Below are positions 1 through 12,400 of a stretch of DNA of 64,000 nucleotides, piece by piece; position 1 is the stretch's first letter, and each line of letters opens with the position of its first letter. Position numbers and translations under genes: made by a program. The DNA comes from Telopea speciosissima. Its lineage: Eukaryota; Streptophyta; Magnoliopsida; Proteales; Proteaceae. The notes below the pieces were generated by a model. It did not search any database and was not told the origin of the DNA. It saw only the letters and a program-made list of their open reading frames with translations. The stretch is from NCBI RefSeq assembly GCF_018873765.1, contig NC_057922.1:11111563-11175562 (forward strand), written 5' to 3'.

Positions 1-2
1 CA

Positions 3-249
3 GTGCAGCTCCCGCCACAGCTGCACAAGATCCAAGTCCTGCTCAATGTAGGTAGTATCAACTGAAATTTGCCTGCACTCCTGTGTATGGTTCTTTACAT
101 CTATCGAATATCCTTTCTTGTCAAAGCTTAACAGAATGTTTTTTTTAAAACTATTCTATCTATTTGTCTCTCAGGTGGGAGAGAGCATAGAGGACACTGA
201 AGGTGGAGATACTGTTCAAAAATCTCTGAAGGTGATTGTAGATCATTGA
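3..249 (+). CDS. Possible last two exons of an upstream gene
   Basis: A phase-consistent two-exon reading exists: bases 3-47 in one frame, a GT donor at 48, an AG acceptor ending at 174, and a second exon 175-249 ending in TGA. The second exon encodes 24 residues beginning VGESIEDTEGGDTVQKSLK, an acidic, soluble-looking C-terminus. I do not recognise the family. A second reading of the first exon is possible in another frame but gives an out-of-character short tail. If real, this gene ends only 244 bases before the LAS1 start codon in the same orientation, so the two genes would lie head-to-tail with a very short spacer. Confidence 0.3.
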
Positions 250-335
250 AACCCACTTGCAATAGTTTTCTGCTCGTAGCCATGAGTGAGTGCACAATTA
301 AGGCCTTGAACTTTGGTGTCTCACTTAGCTTCTTT

Positions 336-475
336 TTTTCGGTTACAAAATCCGGTAAAACGTGACCGATCCGGATCGGTATCAGATCGGTGTCGGCTTA
401 CTGACAACGATACCGATTACTAAAACCCTGCTTCTGCCACAAAACAGGTTTACTGAATCTAAGGTTTCTGCTATA
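336..475. repeat. Short self-complementary repeat in the LAS1 leader
   Basis: The stretch is built from variants of GATCCGGATCGGTATC and its complement and ends in ACTAAAACCCTG, the complement of a CAGGG-type hAT terminus. It looks like a degraded miniature hAT element, but no matching left end or target duplication is visible. It lies between the putative upstream gene and the LAS1 ATG, so it probably falls in promoter or 5' leader sequence. Confidence 0.35.
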
Positions 476-493
476 CAGATTTCAACTTAATTC

Positions 494-3400
494 ATGGAGA
501 CTTCTCTACGGTTTCAGCAGGAAAAAGATGGGGAAGATCACAAGTCCTGCAGTTACAAGCTGGTTCCATGGTTAAGTTGGGATGAATGGAACTTCGTCAG
601 AGAATCTCTATTATCGTCTTCTCCAGACTCGATTGCCGCGGCTCTTAGAAGAGTAATGCACAAAACCCTAAATTAAGAAAAGACATAATTTTGAATTTGA
701 ATTCTGAACACTAATTTGTGTGTGGTTTCAGATATACACGTGGCGAAGCAGAGGTTGTCTTCCCGTTGTGATTGATGTGACGGCCTCTATACTTGAAATT
801 CAGCAGAAAGATCCTTTTTTTGGGTGCCCATCTTCTATTATATCTAATTCTCTGTTCTTCTAATTTTCATGGTAACTATAATGTTGGTTTGTTACTCTTT
901 TTCTATGTATCTTTATGCTCTCTTTTATTATCGTGAAAACAGCACGAATGAAAAGTTTGGATAGTCATTGTGGATACAATTGGCATTATCAACATTTGTT
1001 TGAATTTTCTGGCGTTCTTTCTTACAACAAATATGGGTTTTTTTTTTAATAATCTTCTAGATATGTCTTTGGGTGATGATGGGAGTGTTTAATGCTTTTA
1101 TAAAGAAAAAATAATTCTTTACCTAACGTGATGATGATAGTCCTAATTGGTTGCTGCCTGATTGCTTTTTTTCATCTGTGTCTGGTTGGTTGCAGGGAGG
1201 GTCACACTAATGATGCTTTAGAATCAGAGGAAATGCTTGCTATGCTATATTGCATGGCTATCATGAGGTTAGATATTTCTGGTGAAAATCATTCCTGAAT
1301 ACCTTTATGGGTGTTTTGTTACTTACATATGTACAATATTTTGTCTCTGAATTATTATCCTTACATGTCCTGATAAGGATGACATTGTCTATATTAATGA
1401 TGAACAAGTGATGAAATTGAAAAGTTTTATGACTTGAATAAAAATGTTAGAGCCTTACCAACAAGATACAGTTCAAAGCTGAATTTCGTACAATTTTTTG
1501 ATTTACTTGACTTTCACAATATGTTTGACGCTAATATGGTATTACTAGAATGACTGTTTTCCTATATATAGAGGTCACATTGACTATAATTGCCAGTTTG
1601 CTTGTATTAAGTATGCCTATGGGGATGGCCATATGTTATGATAATGAAGAACTTGAATACTCGATAGAAAGATTACACTTAGGCATATGCCCTCTTACGT
1701 GTCTTCCCCCCCCCCCCCCCCAAGGCTTGTGAATGGTGTCATTGAGAAAACACGTAAAAGAACAGAGGTTTCAATTGCTGAAGCAGCTGATGCACTTGGT
1801 ATACCAAGTATGCTTATCGACATTCGCCATGGTCAGTAGATGTACTTATGTACTTTTTCTTATACTTTCTCACTCCAAGTGTGTGTGTGTGTGTGTTTTG
1901 GGTTTTCGATGATTTTTCATTACCTTGGCCTGAGTGCTACTACTATTGATATATTCTTTGATTTCATTTGAATTTTTGTAGAGGGTTCTCATCGTGATCT
2001 CCCCTCACTTCAGCTGGTTCGTCTTGCCTCTATGAAGGTTAACCATGTTATTTGGTGTTCAGTTCTATTTGCTTGAGTTTTTTCTACTTCTTTATATTTG
2101 TGCCTACTACGAAGAAGTAAGTTGCAAACCACTGAACATCTCTGTGATGCACTATCACAGACATACTTAAAGTCCAAAAGCAGTGTTTTTAAAATTAAGT
2201 CAGAGGCTCCTTAAACTTCAGTCTCTCTCTAGTCCTTGTTTGAACTTTTGAGAGGCTTATTAGCAAGGACAGAGTTCTGCTTTGCATCTACTTAGTTTGT
2301 GTCAGAGTGTGAGAGTGAGTAGGAGTTATTTTATGAGTCCGTTAAGGAAACATGGTGACTTGTGATGGCTCCCTTCCTAGGTGATTGTTTTTCTCTTCTA
2401 TTTCTTCTTCTAGTCTGGTTCCTCCATAGCTTGGTGATATCTTTCCACGAATTTTGTTCTTATTCCTCTTCTCTTGATGTTATGATATTATTTTTCTTCT
2501 TCTCTGGCCCAAAATCGATACTATAGTTCTGGTATTTCTTGCTGTTTATTATATCTAAACTGCAAATCTGAGTTTCTAAGGTCTGCTAGAATTAGGGCTG
2601 CAACAGGGTCGGGTTGGGCCGGGCTTTATAGAACCCTAGCCCAACCCTAAGTCCCCTTAGCTGGGCCCAGGCCCGACCCGACCCTGACTCAGGGCCAGAA
2701 AAATTCAACCCTGACCCGCCCTCAGGGTCGGGTCGGGCCGACCCTAATTGGCCCTGATCATGGGGAGGGGGAAAGAAATGCATGGGTTGGAATGGGCTGG
2801 GAAAAACATTATTAATTTTACATAAAATAGCAATATAATAAATTATATTATAACACTTATTGTCTTCATATATAATATATTATATAAAGAAATGTGAGTG
2901 AAATTTAAAGTTTATAATGTATAAATTTTGTCAATATATATTTTATAGTATAACTTAAATTAGGGTTGGGCCGGGCCGGGCCGGGCCGGGCCAAGCTTAG
3001 CTCGAGGCCTCAACCCTAACCCGACCCGACCCTAACTCAGGGCCAGAAATTTCTAGCCCTGACCCGCCCTCAGGGCCAAATATCTCAGCCCAAACCCTGT
3101 TCGGGCTCAGGGCGGGCCAGGGCGGGTTCGGGCCAACAGGGCCAAACTTGCACCCCTAGCTAGAATCATTCTAGATCAGAATCTGAGGTATGATCATCTA
3201 TATGTCTTATTTTCTTAGATCTTGAATCTAGCTTGAAAACCCTATTGATGGAGTCTTGGTACGTATCGTGATTGGCCATGTTGATACAATACAGTACAGA
3301 TCCATTAAAAAATTTATGTATGAACCTGTGTCGAACTGATACGGACTGATTCACTCAATACACAGGCTGCCAAAACACAAAAATCCTAGTTTTTGAAAGA

Positions 3401-6400
3401 AAATTTCTTCCTAATCTGATTTTTTGGTTAAAACCTAAGTGGATTCCATATACACAAAAACTACCTAGGAAGAGTGATTAAACAAGCAAAAATTTGCACT
3501 AACCAATGAATATTTGTGTCACATATATTTTTCTTTTTCAAATCTTCTTGCTTCATTGCTTCTTAATACTTATTAGTAGGTTTGATATTGCTCTTGCCAA
3601 TGAAGATTTGAATCACATTAATGCCGCAAGCCAGCTTTCCGATATGCTGCCCAATACCAATTCTTGACATCTGGGCTTCATCTAATTTAGACCTCCATTT
3701 TCAAGACCAATATATCTTGTCATAGCTCTCAATTGTTACTACACTTAACCTGAATTTCTGGCTGATCTGACCATTGGATTGAAAGATATCTAATTTTCTC
3801 TTATTGCTATCCCTTCAGTCCCTGCTCTCTTCTACCGATTCTCTCAAAGATCCTGGTTATAATCTTTGTTCTTGCTTCTCGATTCTTTCTAGAACCCTTA
3901 ACGGCATGAGCTTGGAGCTAATGAGATAAGATTTTAGGTTGGGCTGTTGATGGGGTTTATAACTTATATTGTCCAAGATACTTTTTACGATGATATAACT
4001 TGTGATCAGAAAATACTCATTAGGATTGATGTTGACGGCAACATGATTATGAGTATATATTTATAAGTCTATATTGTCCAAGATCCTTATATGATGATAG
4101 ATAACATGATTATGATTATAGGTCTTGAAATCTTGCAAATTAACACAAGTACCTCCTATCATTCAAGACCTTTTTTGAATCCTTGAGAATGGCATACCTC
4201 CAAGATTGAAGTTCAGTTTCGATTAGGATTTCGACCCTGGTCGAAATCGAAATATACTGTTGAAATCTGTGAAATGGGCTCGAATTTGATCCATTTCACA
4301 ATTCAACTCGAAATGGCCATTTCAGTGGCCAAAGGATGGAATTTTTTCCTGAAACTTCTTGTAATGCCAATTTAAGCATGTTTACACATGTTTGATCATT
4401 AGATTGGAAAAACCTCTCAAGTGGTAGTTTGGCTTTGTAGCCGAGGTTACTAGTGTAAGTTGTAGCTGAATGTATTCTTTCCCTTATACTGTGTTTGTTG
4501 AATCTCTAGATTAGCTTTTTACCTAAGGAAATAGGATGCCCATAGGTATGGGGCCACCTCTTTTCTTTATTATCTCAACAATTTGTCTTAAATGCTTTCA
4601 TAAACTCTTTAAGTTCTCAGATTTTTCTATGTTGTGGAGTAAGGTAACTTAATATCACTATTAATGTAGATTCTTTTATCTTGACAATTTCAGGCACTTG
4701 ATTGGTTGCAATCTTTTTATTGGGAACCTCAAAAAAGGGTAATTCCATTTCAAAAGGATGGGGTTGGTAATATTAGAAAAGAGATCATGTTTCGACTGCG
4801 TGACTGTATCTTTATTCGAAAGACTAGGCAGTCTCTGCATTCAATCAAGGGGAAACGTGAGTATCGAAGGTTTTCTTTATAAAGTTTAAGCTGTAAATAT
4901 ATACCGAGAGTTATTTTCTATATATCTTGTTATAACCATGGTATAAAATCTCGCGAAATTTCGGCGATATATCGCCACATTTCGTATATCTCGACATGTC
5001 CGAGATACGGAACACATCCGAAACCAAAAAATACAATATCTCGTCGATATATCGTGAGATATCGACGAAATATCGTGGATCTCACGATATATCGCGAGAT
5101 ATTGAAAAAGTGACAAATAGTGTGACACTAGGGGCCATTTTATACCATATTTCGCAGCTCTTGGTCGATATTTCGACCGAGAGCTGCTGAAACTCTATTT
5201 TTCTCTCTTTTTCTTCATTTTTTGCTCTTCTTCCTCCCTTCCAAGCCTCATCCAAGCATTGTTGAAGCTCCTTGTCGCCGGGAAGACGTCGGAGGGTCAT
5301 CGAAGCTCATCATCCAAGCCTATTTTCATTATTTAAGGTAAATTCTATTTCTCTAAAACTATTTTTTTAAAAAATACTTTGTACAAATGTTGTTGGATGT
5401 TGATGATATTAATATATGTTAGACGCCGGAGGCCGATCTACAGCCTCACGGTGTCGAAATTTTTTTCCTATATGTATTTTTTTTTATTTTTTTCTGGTTT
5501 TAAAAATTCATTTTCCTACAACTAAAATAGGAAATAATTAGGGGTAATATGACTTAGATGGTAATGAATTAAATATATGTTAGACACCAATGGCCAATCT
5601 ACGGCTTCACAGTGTAGGATTTATTTTTCTGCTCTTAAATAATTATTTTAATTTTCGGAAATTAAGAAAAATATATAAAAAATTAAAAAACAGAAATAAA
5701 TAAGGAAAAATATGAGTTTTAAGTTTAAAAAATAATGAAAAAATATGAAAGTTATTTCTATATGTTTTGAGATGCATTACATGTATATTATGTTTACTAA
5801 TTTTTGGTTTTGTTGTGTTAGGTCAATACTTATATTAACATTATATATAAAAAATTGGTTTTAATTATGTGAAAAATATAAGGGTTAGGGAAAAAATATT
5901 AAATAACTATACAAGTGTATTAGTAATCTAAAAGTGTCAATTGAAGTGCATCTACATTAAGTTTTTTAATTATTTGTGGTACTTACATTGCAGTAAACAA
6001 GTATCATTATGGCGGATCGTGATAAACAACGTGCGAAGGGCAAGCAAAAGGTGGGGGAAAGTAGTCAACAAAGGGGGCGGAGGGAACAAAGAGAACAGAG
6101 GGAACAAGAGAGACCAGCCACCCGGCCAAGCATAGGGTGACATTGCATGGTTACATGGTACTCCCATTGATGGGGATAAGAGAAAATCTATATGTAACTA
6201 TTGTCACATGCAATTTATAGGAGGTGGGTCCAGTAGATTTACACAACATCTGACTAGAGGATCTAAAGATGTTGTAGGTTGTCATATGGTCCCTACTGAA
6301 GTAGCCAGGGAGATTGGTGATAGTTTGAGGGGAAGAAAGAAGAGGAAGGCTGACAAGCAAAGGATAAGAGAACAACTTGAGGATACAGTGAGGAGTTCGA

Positions 6401-9400
6401 TGGGAGGAGGAAGACGATACAATGATGATGATGATGATGATGATGACTCCTCGATGGTGATGACATTGCGATGCACGATGACATACAAAAGCAGAGGAGG
6501 CTAGGGATTTTAGGCGGATTGTTTAGGAGTAGAGTAAGTTTTCAAGATGATCAGCAGAGACAAAGAGTAGGGGGTAGTGGAGGAGCGGGCAGTTGGAGGT
6601 CCTAGAACTTTGAATCCTTTTAAAAGATCACAAAGTGTGAGGGCAGCCCCAACACCTCTCGCGATGCAGTCACCATCAACATCGATCCTAAATTGCATAA
6701 GAAGAAAGGAAGCGTTAACCCGAATCAAAGGAGCATGGAAGGGGATGAAGGGATTGGTTAAAGAATTAATAGCTAAGTGGATGCTATACCATACCATCCC
6801 AAAGAAACACTGCACAAGGCCCCCATTATGATACCATGATAGATACCATTGCAGAGGCTGGCCCAGGATTCAAGGGTCCCACCCTATATGAGGTAATGAA
6901 TGTTTATCTACCTCAACAAAAGAGTGAGATTGATGAGTACATTAGTGAGATGAGGAATATGTGGGAGACATATGGGGTGACTATAATGGCGAGATGGATG
7001 GGTGGGCCTACAAGAAAGTCCATCATCAATTTCATGGTTTATTGTAATGGGAGGGACGCAGTGTTCCTCAAATCGTGGATGCATCCAAAAAGATAAAGGA
7101 TGCAAAATATATTTACAGATTGTTAAAGGAAGTAGTGGAAAAAGATGTGGGTATTGAGAATGTTGTCTAGATTGTAACGGACAATGGAAGTAACTTCAAG
7201 CTGGCCGGTGAGAAGATGATGAACAATAGTAAGTACTGGCTCTTCTGGACTCCTTGTGCAGCCCATTGCATTGACTTAATGCTAAAAGATATGGGAAAGT
7301 TAAAGTTGGTGAAGACTGTGGTTGAAAGTGCAAGACAAGTCACCAACTTTGTATACAATCACTCCTATGCACTCAATCTATTGAGGAAAAAATGTGGGGG
7401 TGACTTGGTTAGGCCTGACATCACAAGATTTGCCACCAACTACATTGCCCTCAAAAGCATTAAGACAAAGAAGGCCGGGCTAAGAAGCATGTTTGCTTCT
7501 GAGGAGTAGTTTGAATGGAAGGGTTTCAAGACTGCAAATGGGAGGGAAGCACAAGCAACGATGTCATCTGAGGACTTCTGGACCAAACTAAGCAAAGTGG
7601 TGAAAGTTTTGGAGCCAGTAGTTAAAGTTCTACATGTTGCTGACTCCGCTCTGAAGGGCCCAACCATGCCAGTCCTATATGCTGCAATAGACTTGATGAA
7701 AGATAGTGTCTATAGTGTGGCTCCTCGCGATAGCAAACACTTCTTAGATATCATAAATGCTCATTGGGAGAATTAACTTATGCATCCACTGCATAAGGTG
7801 GTGAGTAAATTTGTTTTATGTTTACTAATTCATAGTATTATTATTTACTAATTACCTATGCATTTGACAATACCTCTATTCTATGTGTCATATTTCAGCA
7901 TACTACTTGAACCCTAAGTATCAATATAACAATAGGCTTGGGTTGGAAACTCAACTTATTGATCTTTGTGAAACAAGTAGAGAAGAAGTTGGAGCGGATG
8001 GTGCGCTACAAGCAATTTGCAACAATGAGGTGAGTTCATTTGGAAACTCAACTTATTGATGCTTTTAAATAAGTAGTGAAGAAGTACTTACTAATTTTTC
8101 ACATGGGTATAGATCAAGGTATTTAGGGATGCATTGGGAAGTTTTGGAACCGAGGTCGCGATCTGAGGCGAGCACGTGGTGATCTTGGTAATTCTTTTAA
8201 GTTTTAAATTACATATGTATTGAAATTTGAAAGTTGAAAGTTGAAACAACATTTGACACATGTCTTTTTGTTGTAAACTTGTAATGCAATTGAATGGTGG
8301 GTGTTGTATGGGAATCGTGAAAACTTAAGAAGAATAGCAATTAAAATCCTTGCCCAAACATGTTACGCATCTGGTTGTGAGAAGAACTGAGTACCTTTGC
8401 ACTCATCCACTCCAAGAGGCGCAAGCAGATTGGGGTCTCAACGTTTATCCGACATGGTGTATGTGCTACAACTTGAGGTGAAACTCGCAACACATACGCA
8501 TGGGCATGAGGGACAGAGGGGCACCATTGATCTAGCCGACATCTTTCAAGTTGACTCGGGCGATGAGGACCCTATTGTGGATTGGGTGAGGGATAGAGGT
8601 GAGCCGGTGTTGGATGAGGAGGGAGGTAGGCCCGACCCCATGATACCGAGATTGGTCGATGTGGGCGAGTATATGGGCGACGAGGGTCGGATACATGCGA
8701 GGAAGCCTCACCCATACTATTCCAGCCCATTGGTGGCAATGTTGCTAATGATGAAGACTGGTCTAAGTCCTCAAATGATGATGATGGTGATGATGATGAT
8801 GCTGGTGGTGGTGATGGTGATGCTGGTGGTGGTAATGCTGGTGGTGGTGATGTTGGTGGTGGTGATGCTGGTGAAGAATTTGATGGCATGCGAGAGCGTT
8901 ATGTCGTAGGCCAGGAGGCCCAGGATACGGCACCTGTAGAGCCACTCCGATTCACTGGAGAGACACAGTTTGATCATGCCACACAAGATACGGACCACGG
9001 AGCACATGCCCCGCACCCCCACCCTCAAGAGGCCCCCTACATACATACAACAGGAAGCGTAGGGGTCGACAAACACAGTTGCAACCTGATCACATGGACA
9101 TTGATAACCTATCTAGCTCTGTTGGTGGTTTGAGTATGGGTGATAGGGAGGGAGGACCGACTGGACATTGGCGTGCCCCATTTTTTGACGCATATACCAC
9201 TCCATTGGCATCGGATTATGGTGCATCACAACCTTACGGTGGATATGGATATGGATCATCATTATATGGGCAGTTTAGTGGGGTAGGGGACTATGACTAC
9301 GACCCTCCAGGACACATCTTGGATCATCTTTCGTAGATAACATCTTTGCATACCCTAGCGGACCTAGCTACCAACCTCACCACCATACATGCGGCCAATG

Positions 9401-12400
9401 CCATCGCCTCTTGCGCGGCGCCAACATCATATCACGGTGGATCATCTTCTTCACGGACTGGATCGATTGGTAACCCTAGTTTATATCCTAGGATAGGTTA
9501 CCTACAGTATGTTGATGATTCCATTTACGTGACACTTGTGGATGACTACACTCGTTTCTTCTCTGATTCTATACCGTGGTCCACATATGTCCTTCAAACA
9601 GAGAGCAATGGACGTCGACTCTAGCGAGGCATAAGTGGGATTGATCCAAGGAGGCACAACAACTACTATTAGCAGTTTAGCACTTATAATTTGTAACTTA
9701 AGTTGTGATTTCATTGATCTATGAACTTGTGAGTTGTGACTTGTGAGTTGCGAGTCTTGTGACTTACTAACTTTGACACTTAGTGTATCGCCTTTAAGGC
9801 TTTAAGCGAGTTATTGAATATTATGGAGTTTATGAGAATCATGGTACTCATCAATGTGTATTGGTTTTAACTTGATATGTGATGAAGTTAAATACTATTA
9901 TTAAATATTAGAGTAAATTACTCCCCCCTCCCCTCGATTATGCTCTAATGACAAACCCCTCCCCTGGGTTTTGAGTAATGACTCTCCCCTCCCCGCATTC
10001 CCAAGATTCTATCAACCGTACCCATTCCGTTAAAAGGAGTATTAAGTGATGACATCATCTTAAATATATTCAATAAAACCCCAAAATGCCCATATATTTG
10101 TGATATTCCAATAATTCCCTCTAACCATATCAAAACCCTAAAAACATCTCTAGGAAACGCCGCCGCCACCACGGCGTATCCACCACCACTTTCACTTCCG
10201 TAGCCACCGCCACCATGAAAGAACCTTGCATAGGGTTAGGAAACGTCGGGCGTTGTTAATGAGAATGCCAACATCCGGACCTTCAATGGCTTCCCGACCG
10301 ACGTATCTCCTCGGAAGGTCACCGGAGAAATAAACCACCACATTCTTGATCCGGTGTTCCTAACGAAGAAGAATTATGGTGAATTTGGACAAACAGAAGA
10401 GACCCAGAAAAGATAAGAAAGAAGAAACGATTAAGATCGTCCGAGTGGAGGTGAAGTGAAGTGAGGAAGATGGGTTTCATTTTTGGGAGTCTTGGAAAGG
10501 GAGTGGGTCACGGTGATGAGGTGAACGAGGAAGATAGTTTAAGTCACTCCAATCACAATCTGGAAGCTAAGCCCTACTTTATGTTACTCCAATATCATAA
10601 CTCTCTCTCTCTCTTCCTTCGCAACCAGCGATTGAATTGCCTCTTTAATTAAGGATTCCGTTTCAGTATAATCTTGGTTTCGTTTGATATTCCACTAGTC
10701 TACTTCAAGGCTACTTCTTCAATTCTGATTTTTCTGAATCTGGTTTCAGTCATTGCTTTAATTGCACATATTATTGTTTAATCACTAGATCATTGTTTTG
10801 AGCCCTTAAATCACTGCTACCAATTTCTGTTTTCCATCCGGGTTTTCAAGTTTCCTAACTCCAACAGGAAACCTCAATATGTCTCAAATCAGCCACTGCA
10901 TTGTAATCAAATTTTACTCTCCATATTATCCCCGGCATAGACCGTATCGACCAGGTTCAGCCCCAACCAGAGTTGTTCCGACTATCAACTTTCTCTAATC
11001 TGGTTCTAATTCCTAACCCGTGGTTCCGGAATTCTTCTATGCTGCCCTATGAAAGAGAATTCCATCTATAAAGACTACAGAGTGATCTCGCAATTGAGGA
11101 ATAAATAAGAAAAAAAAGACCCTATAAAGAATCTAACGGGTTTGTTCGAATTAGATAGGATTTGTTGAGATTAGTAAAGATTTGACAAGAAACAGAGACG
11201 ATAACATAAAATCCTCAATGGACATCGAAAGTAGGAAGAGGAGAGACGATGAGTTATGGATCGGTAGTGTTCCTTTTAAATGGGTAGGGATGATCAATTT
11301 ATAATGAAAATTGATTTTATATCTTCTATTTTTGAATCAACCGATTGGGGGCAAAGTTGCGAGACGAGTTGCAGGAGGAAGAAGAAGAAGGGGTCGAGGG
11401 TAATATAGTCTTTCTATAACACTTAACAGCCCTTTTAACGGAATGGGTACAGTTGATAGAATCTAAGGAAGAGGGAGGGAGAGTCATTACCCAAAACCCG
11501 GGGAGGGGTTTGTCATTAGAGCATAATCGAGGGGAGGGGGAGTAATTTACTCTAAATATTAACTGCCTAATCTATGTGTATTTAACTATTTATACATTAG
11601 GGTCGGCGACCGTATGTCAATCAAGGGTGCAAGCCCAAAACACCAATTTGAATTCACATTTTTACAATTTTATGGTTTAAATGTGTTTATTAAGCTTAAA
11701 TAAGGCTGACCATGAAGTTTTAGGCTTAGATATGGCCAAATACCCCCCGAGATGGACCCTCGAAATATTGCAGAAAAAATGCAATATTTCGGTCATATTT
11801 TGCGATATTTCGGGTATCTCGGATATCTCGGTAGGCCCGAGATACCGAAATATTAAACCTTGGTTATAACTATATGATAATATCCTTACTTTATGGCTAA
11901 TGTGTCTTTCTTCCTCTCCCTCTTGTGCATGCATATAATTGTGTTACTCTTGATCGAGTATGGTGAAAAACAGTGAAGTAATGAGATGAAAAACCGAAGA
12001 GGGGTGTAAAAGAATTCAAATATTATGGAACTTCAGCTTCATTTTTTATAGGAGATTATTGCTGCTTGGAAAAGTAGATTCGATTATTTTTTGATAAGCA
12101 AATAGATTTGTTTATCTTATGCTTTGCTTTGTATTACCCAAATTTGGCATGCAAAGATATTTTATTATACCTTGTACATATTTCTTAACTATTGTTTGTT
12201 GAAAATTGCCATCTTGCTACAACTGGCACCAGTATATTAGATTTGAGTTAGTGTTACCCATGTTGACTACATAAGAAATCTTATATATACTTTTATTATA
12301 TGATTTTAAAACGTATACCACCATTATCAAAACAAATAAACAATACAAAGTTGAAAGTGAAACATGCAAGCTCTTATATTTTCTCTCATTTTTGGTTATT

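Larger units (their letters stand above)
4937..11862 (+). mobile_element. Full-length, decayed hAT transposon in LAS1 intron 6
   Basis: The element begins CATGGTATAAAATCTCGCG and ends with the complement of CAAGGTTTAATATTTCGG, so both ends match the hAT CARGG-type terminus. It is flanked by identical 8-bp copies of GTTATAAC at 4929-4936 and 11863-11870. The subterminal 250 bases on both sides are dense in CGATATATCG/CGAAATATCG-type palindromes, probable transposase binding sites. Inside are a decayed transposase on the plus strand (about 6150-8420), a further glycine/tyrosine-rich coding remnant to about 9624, and a nested Mutator-like element at 9911-11552. Without that insertion the element is about 5.3 kb, plausible for an autonomous plant hAT. 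It sits in the same orientation as LAS1, wholly within an intron. Confidence 0.9.

Noticed and set aside
2592-2783. Minus-strand open frame rich in Gly, Pro and Arg
   Set aside because: It is the GC-rich arm of the hAT-type element read as protein.
6282-6488. Ser-rich minus-strand frames opposite the BED-finger region
   Set aside because: Shadow of a (GAT)n run on the coding strand of the hAT transposase.
8572-8945. Pro- and His-rich minus-strand open frames
   Set aside because: They are the complement of the GGTGAT minisatellite in the transposase remnant.
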